A stretch of 64,000 nt of DNA from Trifolium pratense (lineage: Eukaryota; Streptophyta; Magnoliopsida; Fabales; Fabaceae): assembly GCF_020283565.1 (NCBI RefSeq), contig NC_060065.1, forward strand, positions 22,048,866 through 22,112,865, given 5' to 3'. A program made the translations under genes and the position numbers. This document shows positions 10,590 to 23,575 of this stretch, piece by piece; position 1 is the first letter of the stretch, and each line of letters begins with the position of its first letter. The notes beneath the pieces are model-generated. The model was not told where the DNA came from. It made no database searches and was given only the letters and a program-made list of their open reading frames with translations.

Positions 10590-12610
10590 GATGCACGTAT
10601 AAAAAGGTATTACATCGTTAATTTATAACAAATTATCTATAATAATTTTCGGTGTATTATGCCAACAAACTTGTTTTATAAAAATAAAATTTATTAAAAG
10701 TAAAAAATATATATATTATTTTAAAAAAGACATAACTAAATATAATCGAATTTAGTTAAACATTTTAATAATTTTTATTTTAGTTAATTATATTTATGCT
10801 ATACAAATTTTAATATTTATCATGTGTTTTTTGAAGGATAATCTCAAAAAAAATTATATCAATTATCAATAAATTTAATACTATTACGATTAATTTTTTT
10901 GATTTACACAAAGAGTTGTTTGAATATGAAATATAACGGTCATTGTGACATGGTGAATTCTACCTCATAAATAAAATATTAGCAAAACAATGCAAAAGGT
11001 CAAATGTATATGGTCTGAATTTTGGACCAAATAATACCCTTAACTTTTTGCCATTAAAAAAAAAACCTCAAATTTTGAAAATCATATTACAAATGTGTTC
11101 AATTAATTTGGAGGAAAATTTGCTTATACATACTACATTCTAATATCCATCTTAAAAAAATGAAATTTTAGCTGCTGGTTTACTTTAAAAAAATTAATCA
11201 AATAAAATGTCATAATTTTTAAAAGCATTATTACATTTATTCATTTATATACAATTTCCCATCTTGAAGAGTACTCCTACCTTAATAAATTTAATTATAA
11301 AAAATTGTTTCATGGTAAAAGAAAATGAAAAGAAAAAGTGTAGTACATGTGTGGTTGATTTGTCTGGTTATGTGGGGTAGGGATCTCATGAATCTATGCA
11401 AAATATACAGAGAAGCTCCTTTTTTCTTTGCTTTATTGAACAGTGTATCTGCACCACTATAGCGTAGCATTGTTGTACAAAGGTTCGTGTAGGGTGTGTT
11501 TCGACTTTGGTCCCATAATAATAACTTGTCAAAACCTTACACGTCAGACACACCCTTGTGTTGTGCGTTTGTTTTTTTTCATCTTGCATTGGGAAAAAGG
11601 AAACATGAGTTGGAATAAATATTTGTATGACTTTGTTGCTTTAAGTTTTCTTTGAATTAAACGAGAAAATAAATTAAAAGTTGACTAAATAATTTACTTT
11701 GAATTCAGTTTTTTTTTAACGATGATTGATCTTCGTCGGAAAATTTATGAGATATATATAAGATGATTTCTCCTCTGTCAACTAGTTTTCTTCATACGAA
11801 TATATAAGTCAAGAATCGAACATCTGACCACGTGCTTTGAATTCAACTTTCTTTGAATAAAAAAATTTGCTTTTGTTTTTTAACATAACTCTTTATTTAA
11901 ATATGTAAATATTTTTTTCATTTAAGTAAAAAGATTATTTTTATCTTATTTATAAAAAAAACAATTATTTTTATCTTTCTATAAAAAAAACATTTTTATC
12001 TATTTTTAATTCAAATAAAAGATTATAAAACATAAATTTATTTCTATCTTTTTTTTTCAACATAATCATCTTTTATCCTATTTTATTTGGGTTAAAAAAA
12101 ATTATTTTTAAAAATATATCAAACTTTGATTTTAGTTCCTAAAAATAAAAAGAGTAAATTACACCCTTCTCCCTTGAGAAATGCTTAGTACTATCAATAT
12201 AAAATAACAATTTTTCAAATAAGTAATAATAATTAAAAAAATTATACTAACAAATAAAAACAAATATTAGCATATAAAATGTTGCTGGATTATTTTCGAT
12301 AAATACTTTTAAAATATCAACTTTTTATATTTTGTTACTAATAAATAATTAAAAATATATTGTAAAAAAATAATTAAAAATATTAATAGTCAAAATTAAA
12401 CATCGACATGTATGAAACACTTAACTCAACTCGGTCACTTAATATGGGATTGAAGGAGTAGCTATTTTGTTCAAAATGACATCGCTGGGCACCAAAGATG
12501 TGGGGGTTTAAATAGAAATAATAAATATGGATACAAAATTATCCAATTGTTATTCTTATTGGATTTTTTTCTTTATAATCGGTGATGGATTTAAAGCCCA
12601 ATAATATTCC
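10590..12610. other. AT-rich intergenic sequence
   Basis: No gene, RNA gene or bounded element is supported. Overlapping short ORFs at 11386-11655 on the two strands lack any recognisable domain. Confidence 0.4.
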
Positions 12611-12623
12611 TACTCACTGACAC

Positions 12624-12785
12624 TCGAAATTTCGAAAATTTCTCATCCCATCCACTCACTTTTTCCAAATTTGAACTAAAAAAAATCGGAAAACGCGTTC
12701 CGAATTTTTTGACCAAGGGCAAAAATGGAAAAACAGGGAGTAGGTGAGAAAGTGAGTGGGTGGGATGAGAAATTTTCGAAATTCC
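12624..12785. repeat. Short foldback repeat
   Basis: The left arm gaaatttcgaaaatttctca, continuing through tcccatccactcactttt, is matched inversely by the right arm (about 12742-12784). The centre is about 70 bp. It is non-coding and its element class is unknown. Confidence 0.6.
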
Positions 12786-13084
12786 CACTAAGTCATAGAC
12801 CCACTTCGCACAAAATTAATTTTTCCATTCTCAAATAAATCAAACCAACGCAAATAAAATAACAATTTTTTAAATAAGTAATAATAATTAAAAATAATGC
12901 CATTTAAAACAATATCATCAAAAAATGATATTATTTAAAACTAACATATTACTTTTCTCGATAGATAGAATTTAACAAATTTCATAGATTAAATATTCAA
13001 ATAGAATTTCCACAAAGCATTTAACACAAATAAAAATATTTTAAATACATAAATAAAAGTGAGATTAACAACTTAATCCACGAG

Positions 13085-13630
13085 TCTACGCTAATCTAAA
13101 ATTAAGGGTCTTACAATTATTGACACATCTCGGGCACATGAGTCGATTGGCTCTCGCGAAAGATTATTGTACTAACTCATCACCCCCTTCCTTAGTGTTG
13201 TTAGAAACAACCTACACTTCACAGCTCGTTGCACCCCATCTATGGTCGACTGTAGCCTCATTGATCTCGATGTGCTCATCTGAAACTGTTGTCTTATCAT
13301 ATGATTCCCTTGATGGCGACTTCTCCAAGTATGTGGAGAGACGAACCATTTAGATCTTGCAAAAAAGTGATTCCCAAGATGCCCTTCCACGTGCAAGATG
13401 AGCGCATTTCCTTGAAAGTTCTACCAATTATAGTGCTTTACAGACTGAATTAGGTTCTGTAGGATGTCTTCAATTCCTACCTGTGAAGCTAACGTTGCAA
13501 CTGTATGCACCAGCGGTGGCCTTGCCAAACGAGGAGTTCCAACTGACAAAGGCGAAACGGGCCTTCCATCTTCAGGATTGTTGCTATAGTCGACGCTCTT
13601 AGGACGGTTCTACTCATTAGTAGCCATTGT
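13085..13630 (-). pseudogene. Decayed gypsy-like retrotransposon gag
   Basis: The minus strand encodes a gag-like stretch with several stop codons. The most telling part (around 13090-13215) reads CRLFLTTLRKGVMS, a stop codon where gag proteins have Trp, then YNNLSRESIDSCARD, the familiar pattern of plant gypsy gag. Upstream, a segment starting near 13628 reads through after an early stop and contains DGRPVSPLSVGTPRLARP. The frame is interrupted several times, so this is a dead copy. A TGTAACACCCC sequence at 13769 could be the inner end of its 5' LTR on the minus strand. Confidence 0.5.
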
Positions 13631-14845
13631 TTTCTATTATTTGAATTTTTGAGTTAAGTTTTGATATTTTGAAATGAAAAGATAGGAAAAACTTGGTGGC
13701 GTCTTAGGTGAGGGAGAAATTAAGTCTCTCACTAGTGGAAATCTAAGGATTATCACACATAATCTTTCCTGTAACACCCCTTTTTCGGCGTTTGAGAAAA
13801 GGGTATCACTTTATAATATACTGAAATTATCTTCTTTTTTTTTCTTTATAGCTATTTTATAAAACTATTTAATACTTGTAAAGGCTTCACCAATTTAATT
13901 CTAAGACTTGTATCTAGAAGTGTAATTCATCATGCTCTTGACATAAAAATTTACACTTAGTATATAGAGTATATTACTTTGTTCAATTCTGATAATTAGT
14001 AGAAAGCCACCTATTTTAAATGGATGTGAGAGAAAGAGAACTTGAGTAATTAAAAATAAAAAAATTAAGAAAGAGAAATTTAAAGGAACTCGCAAGAGAC
14101 CGTACACGCGCTTTTTTTTGTAGTGTTAAAACAATCTTTTAGTATTCCTCTTTCTTCATATTACCAAATATTGGTACTGTAGCATACTTCAACTTCTCTG
14201 CAACACTGAAACATACACTTAAGCATTGTTTTTTTTTGGAAGCTTACTTGTTTTCAAGTGTCACCGCCATTATAGCATACTTTTTCTCAACACTGTAGCA
14301 TACTTTTTTTCAATTATCGCCATCATTATTTGTTCGGAAGTTTAAAAGGTTCCTGCTTGTTTTTCTTCATACTTTTTTTATTGTGATAAAAGGTTTCATG
14401 TCATTAGTTTATGTTTGGAAGTTCTTGTTATACATGAGACCCATTATTATTTATTTTTCCTTAAACAGTGTCCCGGGCACTGTTTAGCAGCACTCTAAGT
14501 AGAATACCATCACATTCATAAGGCTAATAACCCTTCTACATTTATGACTTTAATAAGTCCATGAACTTACAATATCAATTACTTCCTAACATGCATACCA
14601 TACTCAATAATATTATACAACCCTTTAGTCTAGGGATCATTATTTTCAAGAGTCATCGCAGCTACTATTTTACAAAGATGAGATAAATATTATGAGACTT
14701 ATTTAGTTTAAGTTAGGAACAAACTAGCTTAGACTTCTTAGACCACTTTAGGTATTTTCAAAAGGAGAGTTTTTAAGGGCAATATATTACAAATAACTAA
14801 TTTAGACACCCTTAAAACTCTAGTCCACGTTAGGTAGTCATGCGC

Positions 14846-15136
14846 CTAGAGATGGTCGTTTGGGCGGAATTCTCCTTCCTCCCAATGAAGATAAGGATCT
14901 TCTTCTGAATCCTCTTCTTCAGACATAAAGTTCATTTCATTATCATCTTCGACCACTTCGTCGGAAACGACAATCGGCACTTCATTTTGAGGAACCAAGG
15001 GTTGTTGAGGTGCTGCTACATTAAGTGGATTGACTCCTATTTGTGCAAGTGGAGTGTTACCAAACATATGACGTAACGATAAGTATAACCTTTCAAGCGG
15101 TAAATGTTGTTCTAATGTCTCGCGAACTAATGACAC
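14846..15136 (-). pseudogene. Unrecognised acidic 96-residue ORF, probably retroelement debris
   Basis: An open frame of 96 codons with an acidic C-terminal half (VVSDEVVEDDNEMNFMSEEE followed by DSEEDPYLHWEEGEF). I do not recognise the family. It lies between a decayed gag and a copia LTR, in sequence without other gene features. A leftover of a retroelement or captured coding sequence is more likely than a functional gene. No start-context or splice support was found. Confidence 0.3.
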
Positions 15137-15212
15137 ATTGTATCATGTAGCCATACTAACTAGTCCATTGAAGATTAAGGATCTGTTTACACCGTCAATC
15201 TCCCATGGATCA

Positions 15213-15540
15213 TGTTGAAAAGTGATGAAAATTTCTAGAAAATACTTGTATTTACATTGTAAAGCTAGAACTTTCTAGACATTGTAATATCTAGTAATGT
15301 ATATAATTATCTAGAATCATCTAACAATTATTAAAATAAACAAATCACCATGCCAAGGGTGGTGATCCAAGCCTATAAATAGGCACTCCAATCATGTAAT
15401 TGATCATCCAAGAAATCAATAACATTTTCTCCTATAAGCTCTTAGTTCATATTCCAAATTTCCTTCATCACACAATTATTCTAACTTTATTTTAACCAAG
15501 CTTCTAATACTACTCTATAGCAACCTTTCAACTAATAACA
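15213..15540 (+). repeat. 5' LTR of a Ty1/copia element
   Basis: It begins TGTTGAAAAGTG and ends aactaataaca. A TATA box-like cctataaatagg lies at about 15373. Immediately downstream is a primer-binding site. No second copy (3' LTR) exists in the window, so the element is truncated. The left boundary is chosen from the TG terminus and is the less certain end. Confidence 0.65.
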
Positions 15541-15541
15541 G

Positions 15542-15553
15542 TGGCATCAGAGC
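15542..15553 (+). other. Primer-binding site (initiator Met tRNA)
   Basis: TGGCATCAGAGC directly follows the LTR. It differs by one base from the common plant retrotransposon site TGGTATCAGAGC, complementary to the 3' end of initiator tRNA-Met. Confidence 0.8.
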
Positions 15554-15650
15554 TAACGTTCGATCATATATTGGGCATAGAAATTTCATTCAAATATTTC
15601 CAACCAAACCCTCCTTATATCTACATCATTTCTAAATTTTCCCCTAAGAC

Positions 15651-17548
15651 ATGGCTAATACCATTCAACCATCATCTATGACTATCCCTAATTTCAATGG
15701 TGAAAACTATGACTTTTGGAGCATTAAAATGAAGACATTTTTTTGCTCTCAAGATTTATGGGATATTGTAGATGAAGGATTTACTATTCCAGAAGATCTT
15801 TCAACTCTCAATGCTAATCAGAAAAAAGAGTTGAAAGAAAATAAACAAAAAGATTCAACGGCACGATAGTATCTTTCCGAGAATAATGGGAGCTACAAGT
15901 GCCAAAGATGCATGGGGTACATTGAAGGAGGAGTTTCAAGGAAGTGATAAGGTACGTGCTATTAAACTTCAAACTCTAAGGCGTAAGTTTGAATTAATAA
16001 AAATGAAAGAGTCTGAGACTGTAAAAGACTACTATACTAAAATAAAAGAATTAGTGAGTCAAATGAGATCATACGGGGATAATATTCTCGACAAAAGAAT
16101 TGTTGAGAAAATTCTAATTTTGATTCCTCGTAAATATGATGCAATCGTGACTACGATTGAACAAACCAAAGATCTATCTACGATGTCGGTGACAGAATTA
16201 ATAGGCTCACTAGAAGCTTATGAGCAAAGATTGAGTAGGCATTATGAAAACACAGTTGAAAATGCTTTTCAATCAAAGCTCAAATTATGGTCTCATGACA
16301 AAAAATATGGAGGAAAGATAAATGGTCGAGAAAATTCTAGAAACAGAGAGAATTCTAGAAATTTCTCAAAGAAAAATCAAGATGAGTATCCTCCATGTGG
16401 CATATGCAAGAGGACAAATCACGCCCAGAAATATTGTCGATGGTGCGGAAAAGAGCAATGTCGACACTACAAGAAATTTGGACATAAGGAGAAAAATTGT
16501 TACAGCAAAAATAAGCATCAAGCAAATTTCGTTGAAGAACAGGAGTGTGAGAAGGATCAACATGACTATGAGCAACATCTTTTCTATGCTACACAAGATT
16601 CCAATGATGAATTAAGCAGAAATTGGTACTTGGATAGCGGTTGCAGCAATCATATGGCTAAAGACGAGAGCATCTTCAAGGATATAGATGACTCCATCAA
16701 AGTAAAAGTTCGATTGAGAAATGGAACTGTTGTGGAATCTAAAGGCAAAGGCACTGTGATGGTGGAGACTAAAAAAGGTACGAGATTCATCAAAGATGCC
16801 TTGCTAGTTCCAAAATCTTTTGAGTATTGGTCAAATGATGGAGAAAGTCTATACTCTTCACTTTGAAGGAGATACATGTTCAATATATGATAATAGTCAC
16901 AACAAACATGAGATAGCCAAAGTAAAAATGGGGAAAAGAAATAGAAGCTTTCCAATAAGCTTCAAATATACAACCAACATCACCTTGAAAGTTCAAGTCG
17001 ATGATTCATGGTTATGGCATCGAAGATTTGGCCACTTCAACACTCAAGCGTTGAAGATGTTATATCAGAAGAATATGATGAGAGATCTTCCATACTTGAA
17101 GGAAAGTAATGAAGCTTGTGAAGGATGTCTTCTCGGGAGGCAACACCGATTGACATTTCCAACAGGAGAAACATGGAGAACAAAAGATGTGTTAGAGCTC
17201 ATACACACTGATGTTTGTGGACCGATGAGGACACCATCACTCAACAACAACAGGTATTTCATCCTCTTCATCGATGACTTTTCTAGAATGACTTGGGTAT
17301 ACTTCATTAAAGAAAAATCAGAAGTGTTTGGAATATTCAAGAAATTCAAGACCCTTGTCAAGAAGCAAAGTTGTAAACATATAAAAAAGCTAAGAAGTGA
17401 TCGAGGTAAAGAGTACAACTCTCACGAGTTTGATAAATTCTGCGAGGATGAAGGCATTGAACGACAACTAACCGTTGCATATTCTCCACAACAAATAAAT
17501 TCCCCTTACCGTGATCTAGTTCTTCAAAATCTTCTTCTTGAGTTCTGA
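15651..17548 (+). pseudogene. Truncated Ty1/copia gag-pol (gag, protease, partial integrase)
   Basis: Three reading-frame blocks are joined only by lesions. 15651-15869 is a gag N-terminus (MANTIQPSSMTIPNFNGENY) ending in a stop. 15886-16866 continues gag, with a CCHC knuckle CGICKRTNHAQKYC, a second knuckle that has lost a cysteine (CRHYKKFGHKEKNC), and the protease motif LDSGCSNHM. A frameshift near 16830 leads into 16820-17548, with the integrase zinc-binding part (LWHRRFGH, CEGCLLGRQH) and core acidic motifs (IHTDVCGPM, LFIDDFSRMTWVY). The frame breaks off after AYSPQQ, where the third catalytic residue region ends. Reverse transcriptase, RNase H and the 3' LTR are missing. The element is dead. 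Confidence 0.9.
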
Positions 17549-18134
17549 GGTTATATATTAACTCATAAACATATTACTTATTAGTTTTTTTTTAAGGATA
17601 TTACTTATTAGGTTATCACTATTAGAGTTGTAAACTTCATTCTGTTCTTCCTTGACTATCTGATTTTACTAGTTTTCCAAAATATTATATTATATGTAAA
17701 AATAAATGTTTTTAAAGAAATTAGGTTAGAATAACTCTTGATGTTTCCAGTCCTGATTAAAATATCATCTTTGATATTGAAATTTTCTGAACATCTTTTA
17801 AGGTAGAAATTAGAAGATTAATTAGCACAACTTCATCAATTTCTTTAGGATTTTGAAGGTTTAAACTGAACTTAACTTTCTTTCTTCACGTAATATATAT
17901 AGTAAACCCTAGTTTTTTTCCCCATTAAATTAGAACTTCGAGTTTTCATAAAGTGTAAAGTATGTTGGGTGAGTTTGTCTCTTCATTTCAAAATCAATAG
18001 GATATTAAAGGCCGATGGATGAATTTAATTTCGCATTATGATTTTGGACTTTCAAGTTTCAAACCTTTGAGGAGAAGCATTGCACTTGGTCTTTTTAATT
18101 TATAAGACCAATCTTCTCTAGTAGGTATGCGACA
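17549..18134. other. AT-rich intergenic sequence
   Basis: Nothing recognisable was found between the truncated copia element and the nested block. The copia deletion breakpoint lies near 17500-17550. Confidence 0.35.
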
Positions 18135-19426
18135 ATATATGTTAAAGTGTCATTCTCATGGGTATAGTTCAGTTGGTATGGACATTCCATATGATATGCA
18201 AGGATCAAGGTTTTAACCTTGCTACACCAACTTTTTTTTACGATCAATAAACTATCTCATTTCATTATTCAATAATCGAGTAATATAAGTAGGTAAAGAC
18301 TCAAAAGTACAACGACTAGACCAAAAAAAATGGCCGCCCTAACAAGTGTGTGAGCAACAATATTCGTTTGTCGCTTAATAAACTTAACCTTGAAGTTTGG
18401 ATTACATAACATAATATTATTAATATGCAAATAATAGAGCTAAACTCAGAACTACAACCGCGTAAATGATGAATTGCATCCACCACACTTTTAGAATCCG
18501 TCTAAAAAATAACATGAGATGTGCCTCTTTGTTCCATTGCTTTCAATGCTTCAAGCAAGACTATGGATTCTCCTTCGACAATGGAGCAGCTCCCCATCAT
18601 CCACGTCATCCCTGCCTTGACAAACCGCCCCACATCATCTCGAATCCACCAAACGAAACTGGTTCTATTTAGCTCTTTACACTACAAGAAAACAATGAAT
18701 TATTGAGGGTCATAAGCCTCCAAGAAGAGCTAAAATCCGTCAATAATGTATGCATTATTGGCGGCCTTAGACCCTCAATAAAACGCTCGCCAGTAAGCGT
18801 TATTGGCGGCCCTATACCATCAATAATGACCGGTCAACTTTGGAAAACATTATTGACGGCCTGCAACCCTCAATATGTTCCTGACGGCCTGCAGCCGCCA
18901 ATAATGCATTGTCCATAATTAAAAAAAAAATTATTTGATTATTTTAAAATTAGAATTAATATTTTTTTAAATAACCTGAAGTAATCATATGATGAATCTT
19001 ATATTAATTCTTTCCACTTTTCATGAGTCCAGATCCTCCAAAATATCTCTTTTGTTGTGCCTTAGCTTTCAACTCCTTGCTTGGTCGATATTATTGCGAT
19101 TAAGAGTTAGGATTTCGGTCTGAATACAAAAACGACAGAGAAAATAAAAGCACACGACAAAGAAACATCTTACCCTCACTCAAAATTACTCAAATAAATC
19201 TAGAAAGAACAAGATCCATAAAGAAAGAAATTTACCCAAAAATTTATTTTATTTAAAAAAATAAAAATTTACCCAGAAATCATCTTCAACCTTCAAACTA
19301 TAAACCTTTTTTAGTGTTTAGGTCCGAATTTTTTGTGTTCAGCTTCCACCACCATAACCAAACTTATTTCTCATTTAGTATATATTCAGATCTGAATTTT
19401 GTTTAGAAGAGTGAGTCAATTTGAAT

Positions 19427-20249
19427 CTATGTTGCATGGGTACTTCATTTTAGACCGATTACCGGTACCGGGTACGTACCGGGTACTGGTACGCGTATGG
19501 TACGCGTATGGTACTCCATCGGTACGCACCAACGCCATACCTATTTTTTTGTTTGTTTTTTGTAATGGATACACGTGTGGTACACCTGTGGTACGCGCGT
19601 GGTACACTAATTAAAAAAACACGGTTTTTTCCCTCTTTTTTCTTTTATTATTAATTTTTTTTATAGGAAGATTTACGTTTTTTATTTGTTTATAATATAA
19701 AAGTAGCAACTATTGCTAAAAAACAATAACAAAGTAGCCGCAGGAATTATTCACACATTCATCGAAAAGGAATAGACTCAATTCAAAGAGAGATGAAGAT
19801 CGAGTTTTTATTCATACCAATCTTCTTCTTCTCTCAAGAAAGAGAAATATTAATACTTATAATTAAAGTGCAACAAAAATATGGGATATTCATAGAGATG
19901 AATGAGATTTATTTAATATATAGTTGATATTCTTGAAATTGTTAGTCTTTCTCACGGTGAACCTAACTAGAGGTCACTCTTTTTAGTGATGATGAAGAGG
20001 GAAATAATTGACTCTTTTTGAGCTAATTGGTTTTTAATTTCATATTTTGATATTTCGAACAATTTAAATTACATTTAAAGTGTGGTGTGATATTTTTATG
20101 TTTAATTATTTGTTTTAACAGTATAACTCTATTATTTGATATATATAATTATATTTTTTAAAAAAATTACAGGGACGTACCCGTACCTTAGTTTTTCTAA
20201 AAATAACGTACCCCGTATCGGTACCGGGTACCGCACCCGTGCAACATAG
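19427..20249. mobile_element. hAT-type element with GTACC-rich ends, 8-bp target duplication
   Basis: The ends CTATGTTGCATGGGTAC and its inverse (gtaccgcacccgtgcaacatag) form terminal inverted repeats. It is flanked by a perfect 8-bp repeat ATTTGAAT (19419-19426, 20250-20257). Subterminal sequence is an array of ggtaccgggtacg / ggtacgcgtatggtac repeats. It is 823 bp without coding capacity. The 8-bp duplication supports hAT; the CTATGTTGC terminus is not the commonest hAT end. Confidence 0.8.
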
Positions 20250-20415
20250 ATTTGAATGTATTTGAGATTTTGAGTGAGAAATAACATAAATTTTTTTTTT
20301 CTTCGGTGATGCGAATAGAAATTAAGAGGAAAAAAGTGATGTTGTGCAGATGAGAAGAAAAAGGGTGAATTTATGTTGCTGGTTGTGAGAGGAGAGAAAA
20401 CTAAGAGGGGTTCAG

Positions 20416-22572
20416 TGTAACATCCCAATTTTTATTATTAGAATATTTATTTATTGTGGCGTGTAACTTTCGTAATTGAATATTTCGGTATTTATGAGTT
20501 TAGACTTAAACTGCTAACTAGAGTAATTAATAGATGAGAATTTCTTTATGGAGCTTTAGGTAAGTTGTGCCTAAAATAAATAGAATGAGTATTATGTTAG
20601 TAAGTTAGTAGAATGGGGGGTGTGAATTGGAATTTTGTAGAAAACCTAACTATAAAAGCTAGTTAGTAAGAGAAAGAGTCATTATTCACATTTTTTAAGG
20701 AAGTTAGAAAGAGAGGCTCTAGAAACAAAGGGAGGAAGAAACGAAGAAGTGAGAACCAAGCTCAAAGAACAACCAAGCTTCCATTTTTCAAGCTTCATTA
20801 GAGGTATGAGGGTAGTTTTATAATCTTTGAGATGAATTAATGGAGAGGAGAGAAGTATCCTTCTCTAGCTCAAACTCTTCTCATCTCTTTCATTTTGGGT
20901 TAGTTATGGGATTTGGGAATATGTTAATCATGAAATTTATGTTATGATATATGATTATCTATGTGTGTTCATGATTTATAAATGAAATGATTTGATAAAT
21001 GATGAAAATCCATGAATAAGTGCTTATAATTGATGATTTAAGTTGATTTAATCATGTTATAAGTGTGGTAATTGTTTGACATGAATTTATGGGTTTAAAT
21101 AAGTGATTTTCGTAGCATTAAAGTGCTTATTTGGACCAAAATCGCACCAAAACGCATCCTGCAGAATTCTGCAGTATGAACAGTGCGCTTGCGACGCAAT
21201 CTGGCCGACGCTATAGTCGACGCAACCCCTTATGTTGACTATTTTGACTTTTTGTTGACTTATGCACCCGGAATCTATTTTGCTCATTTTTTTCGTGTAG
21301 ATTCCGATTACGGAGTTTGTTTTCTAAGATGATTGTTGGTTGTTTGTGTTTGCATATAAAGTATGCTTAATTAGTTTTTATTAATTGAATTAAATAACTA
21401 ATTGTTGTTGATTAGTTTTAGTATCTTTTGAGTATGGAATAAATGTATTTTCCATGAGTTGATGATGATAGTGATGTTGTTAAGTCTTGTTGATACATTA
21501 TGTGTTGTTGATTAATGATGATGATTAGGCTTGTTGATAGATTATGATAAATTATGATGTTGATTTATTAATGATGATAAATGATAATTTATCATGAGTA
21601 GATGTATTCTAAAGACGATGATTTAGAATATTTGGATTATGTTATCCATATTATGTTGATGTTATAGTTGAGATAAAACCATATGTTTGGTATATGCACA
21701 TTCATGCATTCATAAGTTGTGTCTATTGATGAGTATCCTAGAGACGATGATCTAGTTTACTGTTATTCTAGAGACGATGATCTAGAATGTTTTAGAGACG
21801 ATGATCTAAAACACTTGGATTAAATTATCCAAAATTATGATGAAATGGTACCACATGCATTAGATGTGTCTAGGTGATATCACATCTATGTGACTTTAGA
21901 ATATATTAGGAATTATGTGTTGTTCCTAATTGTTAAATGATACCTGACATATATAGAATTCATTTATTAATGTTGATGATTAATACCTCTCAAATGTGAT
22001 GTATGATTGATAAATGAATATAATGCGTTACCTGATTATTATAACTCGTTAATAACATGTAGTTATGTGATATATGTTATCTTTAACTCATATATACATA
22101 TGTCTGAGTATGTCTGATATATGTGTGTGGATGTCTGAGTTGTATCTATGTAATTGTTCTTATTTATTTAGTGTCGGATATTCGTTATATTCGATCACTA
22201 GTTATGATTATATTATCTAACCCTCTGTTTTGTGTTTGTGCTGAACCGTTGCGGGTTCAGATTATCAGGTTGTGTATGTTTGTCGGTGTTCGAGTTGTTG
22301 GTGAAGCTCCGCTCTGATTATGACACGGGGAAGGGTTTATCGAGTCTTGTACTTGTATTCTTATTTTATTGTAAATGTATTATTTTAGAAAATAATTTTT
22401 ATTAAGCGAGGTTTATGCTAATTAGCAATGTTCTTGAAGTATGTAATACCTTAAACCACTATTTTATATTTTAACTTCGACTTCGAGTCGTTTTAATTTT
22501 ATTATCCGCTGTGTATTTTGAAAAAGAATTTTCTATAGTTGGATTTATTTAAATATTGGGTTTGGGTGTTAC
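20416..22572 (+). mobile_element. Gypsy-type solo LTR
   Basis: It begins TGTAACATCCC and ends GGGTGTTAC. A TATA-like actataaaagctag lies at about 20648. The stretch around 22303, tggtgaagctccgctctgat, matches the LTR of the young element at 44432-52609, so the two belong to related gypsy lineages. Tandem units such as agagacgatgatctaga recur at 21730-21815. No internal region or second LTR is present. Target duplication was not found: the right end abuts the inner CACTA-like element and may be truncated. Confidence 0.75.
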
Positions 22573-23575
22573 TAGTACAAATATGACATATTACTAAAGC
22601 GTTTACATCAGTGGAAGAGATGTCAGATGTGAAAAGTAATATGGAGTACTCTTTACATCTGGTTTCAATTGTACTTGATGTGAAAAATACATAGACACAA
22701 CTTATTACATCTGATCAAAATATCCTCAGATGAAAAGCTAAACGCGGTGGCAATCCTGTAATTATGGTGAAAATTGTCTGAAATACGTTTATATCTGGCC
22801 CATAATATGCCCAGATGTAAAAAGTCTTATGTGATTTTTTATTTTATTTGAATGGAAATTAATATAAACTTCACGCACGCAAAAAAAAAAAAAAAACCTA
22901 ATCTTCTCGAACTCGTTCTCTCTCTCTCACACTCTCTCGAACCCTAGCCTCCAATCCCTAATTGAAGATCAAGGCTTCCTGAACGCGAGGCACAGATTAA
23001 ATTTCATCTTTGTTTTCACGATTTCCCTCAAAACAAAACCCAGATCCTCTTCCCTGCCATAATTTTTCTTCGCCCTAGCTCTTCTTCGCCTTTGTTCGTC
23101 TTCATCGTAGCTTCTGCCACCGCAGTTCCTCTTGTCGCCGCCATATCTCTTCCTCAACGAAGGTTTCACTGCTCTCTCTTCCTCCCTCTCTCCCCGTGTC
23201 TTCAATTTTTAATTATGTTAACTTTTGTCTTCCATTTATTGAATCTTGTCTTGTTAATTTCTGGATTCTTCTCTTGTTTGATTTTGAGTTTATGTGTTCA
23301 ATTTCCATTTCCATGTCCTATAACTTAGGGCTTTTGAGTTTAGTGGTATAATATTGTTCAATTGTTCAATTTGTATCCATTAATCTAGGTTTTTGAGTTT
23401 AGTGGTATTGTTCAATTTTATTATCCTCTGCCTTAGTTTGCAGTTTATATAGATCTAGGTATGTTTGTGCCTGCTTTACTGTTAATTGTGATTTTATTAT
23501 CATTGTGTGTTTTAATTTCTCTAATGATAATAAAACTTGTGTTTTAATTGTGTTTTAATTTCTCTAATGTTAATT

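Noticed and set aside
18160..18231. Possible tRNA gene (gggtatagttcagttgg ...)
   Set aside because: It cannot fold as a complete tRNA, and its tail and flanks show it is half of a SINE.
22969..23328. Overlapping ORFs at 22969-23205 (minus) and 23092-23328 (plus)
   Set aside because: Low-complexity CT-rich sequence resembling a gene leader. Neither frame has a recognisable domain.
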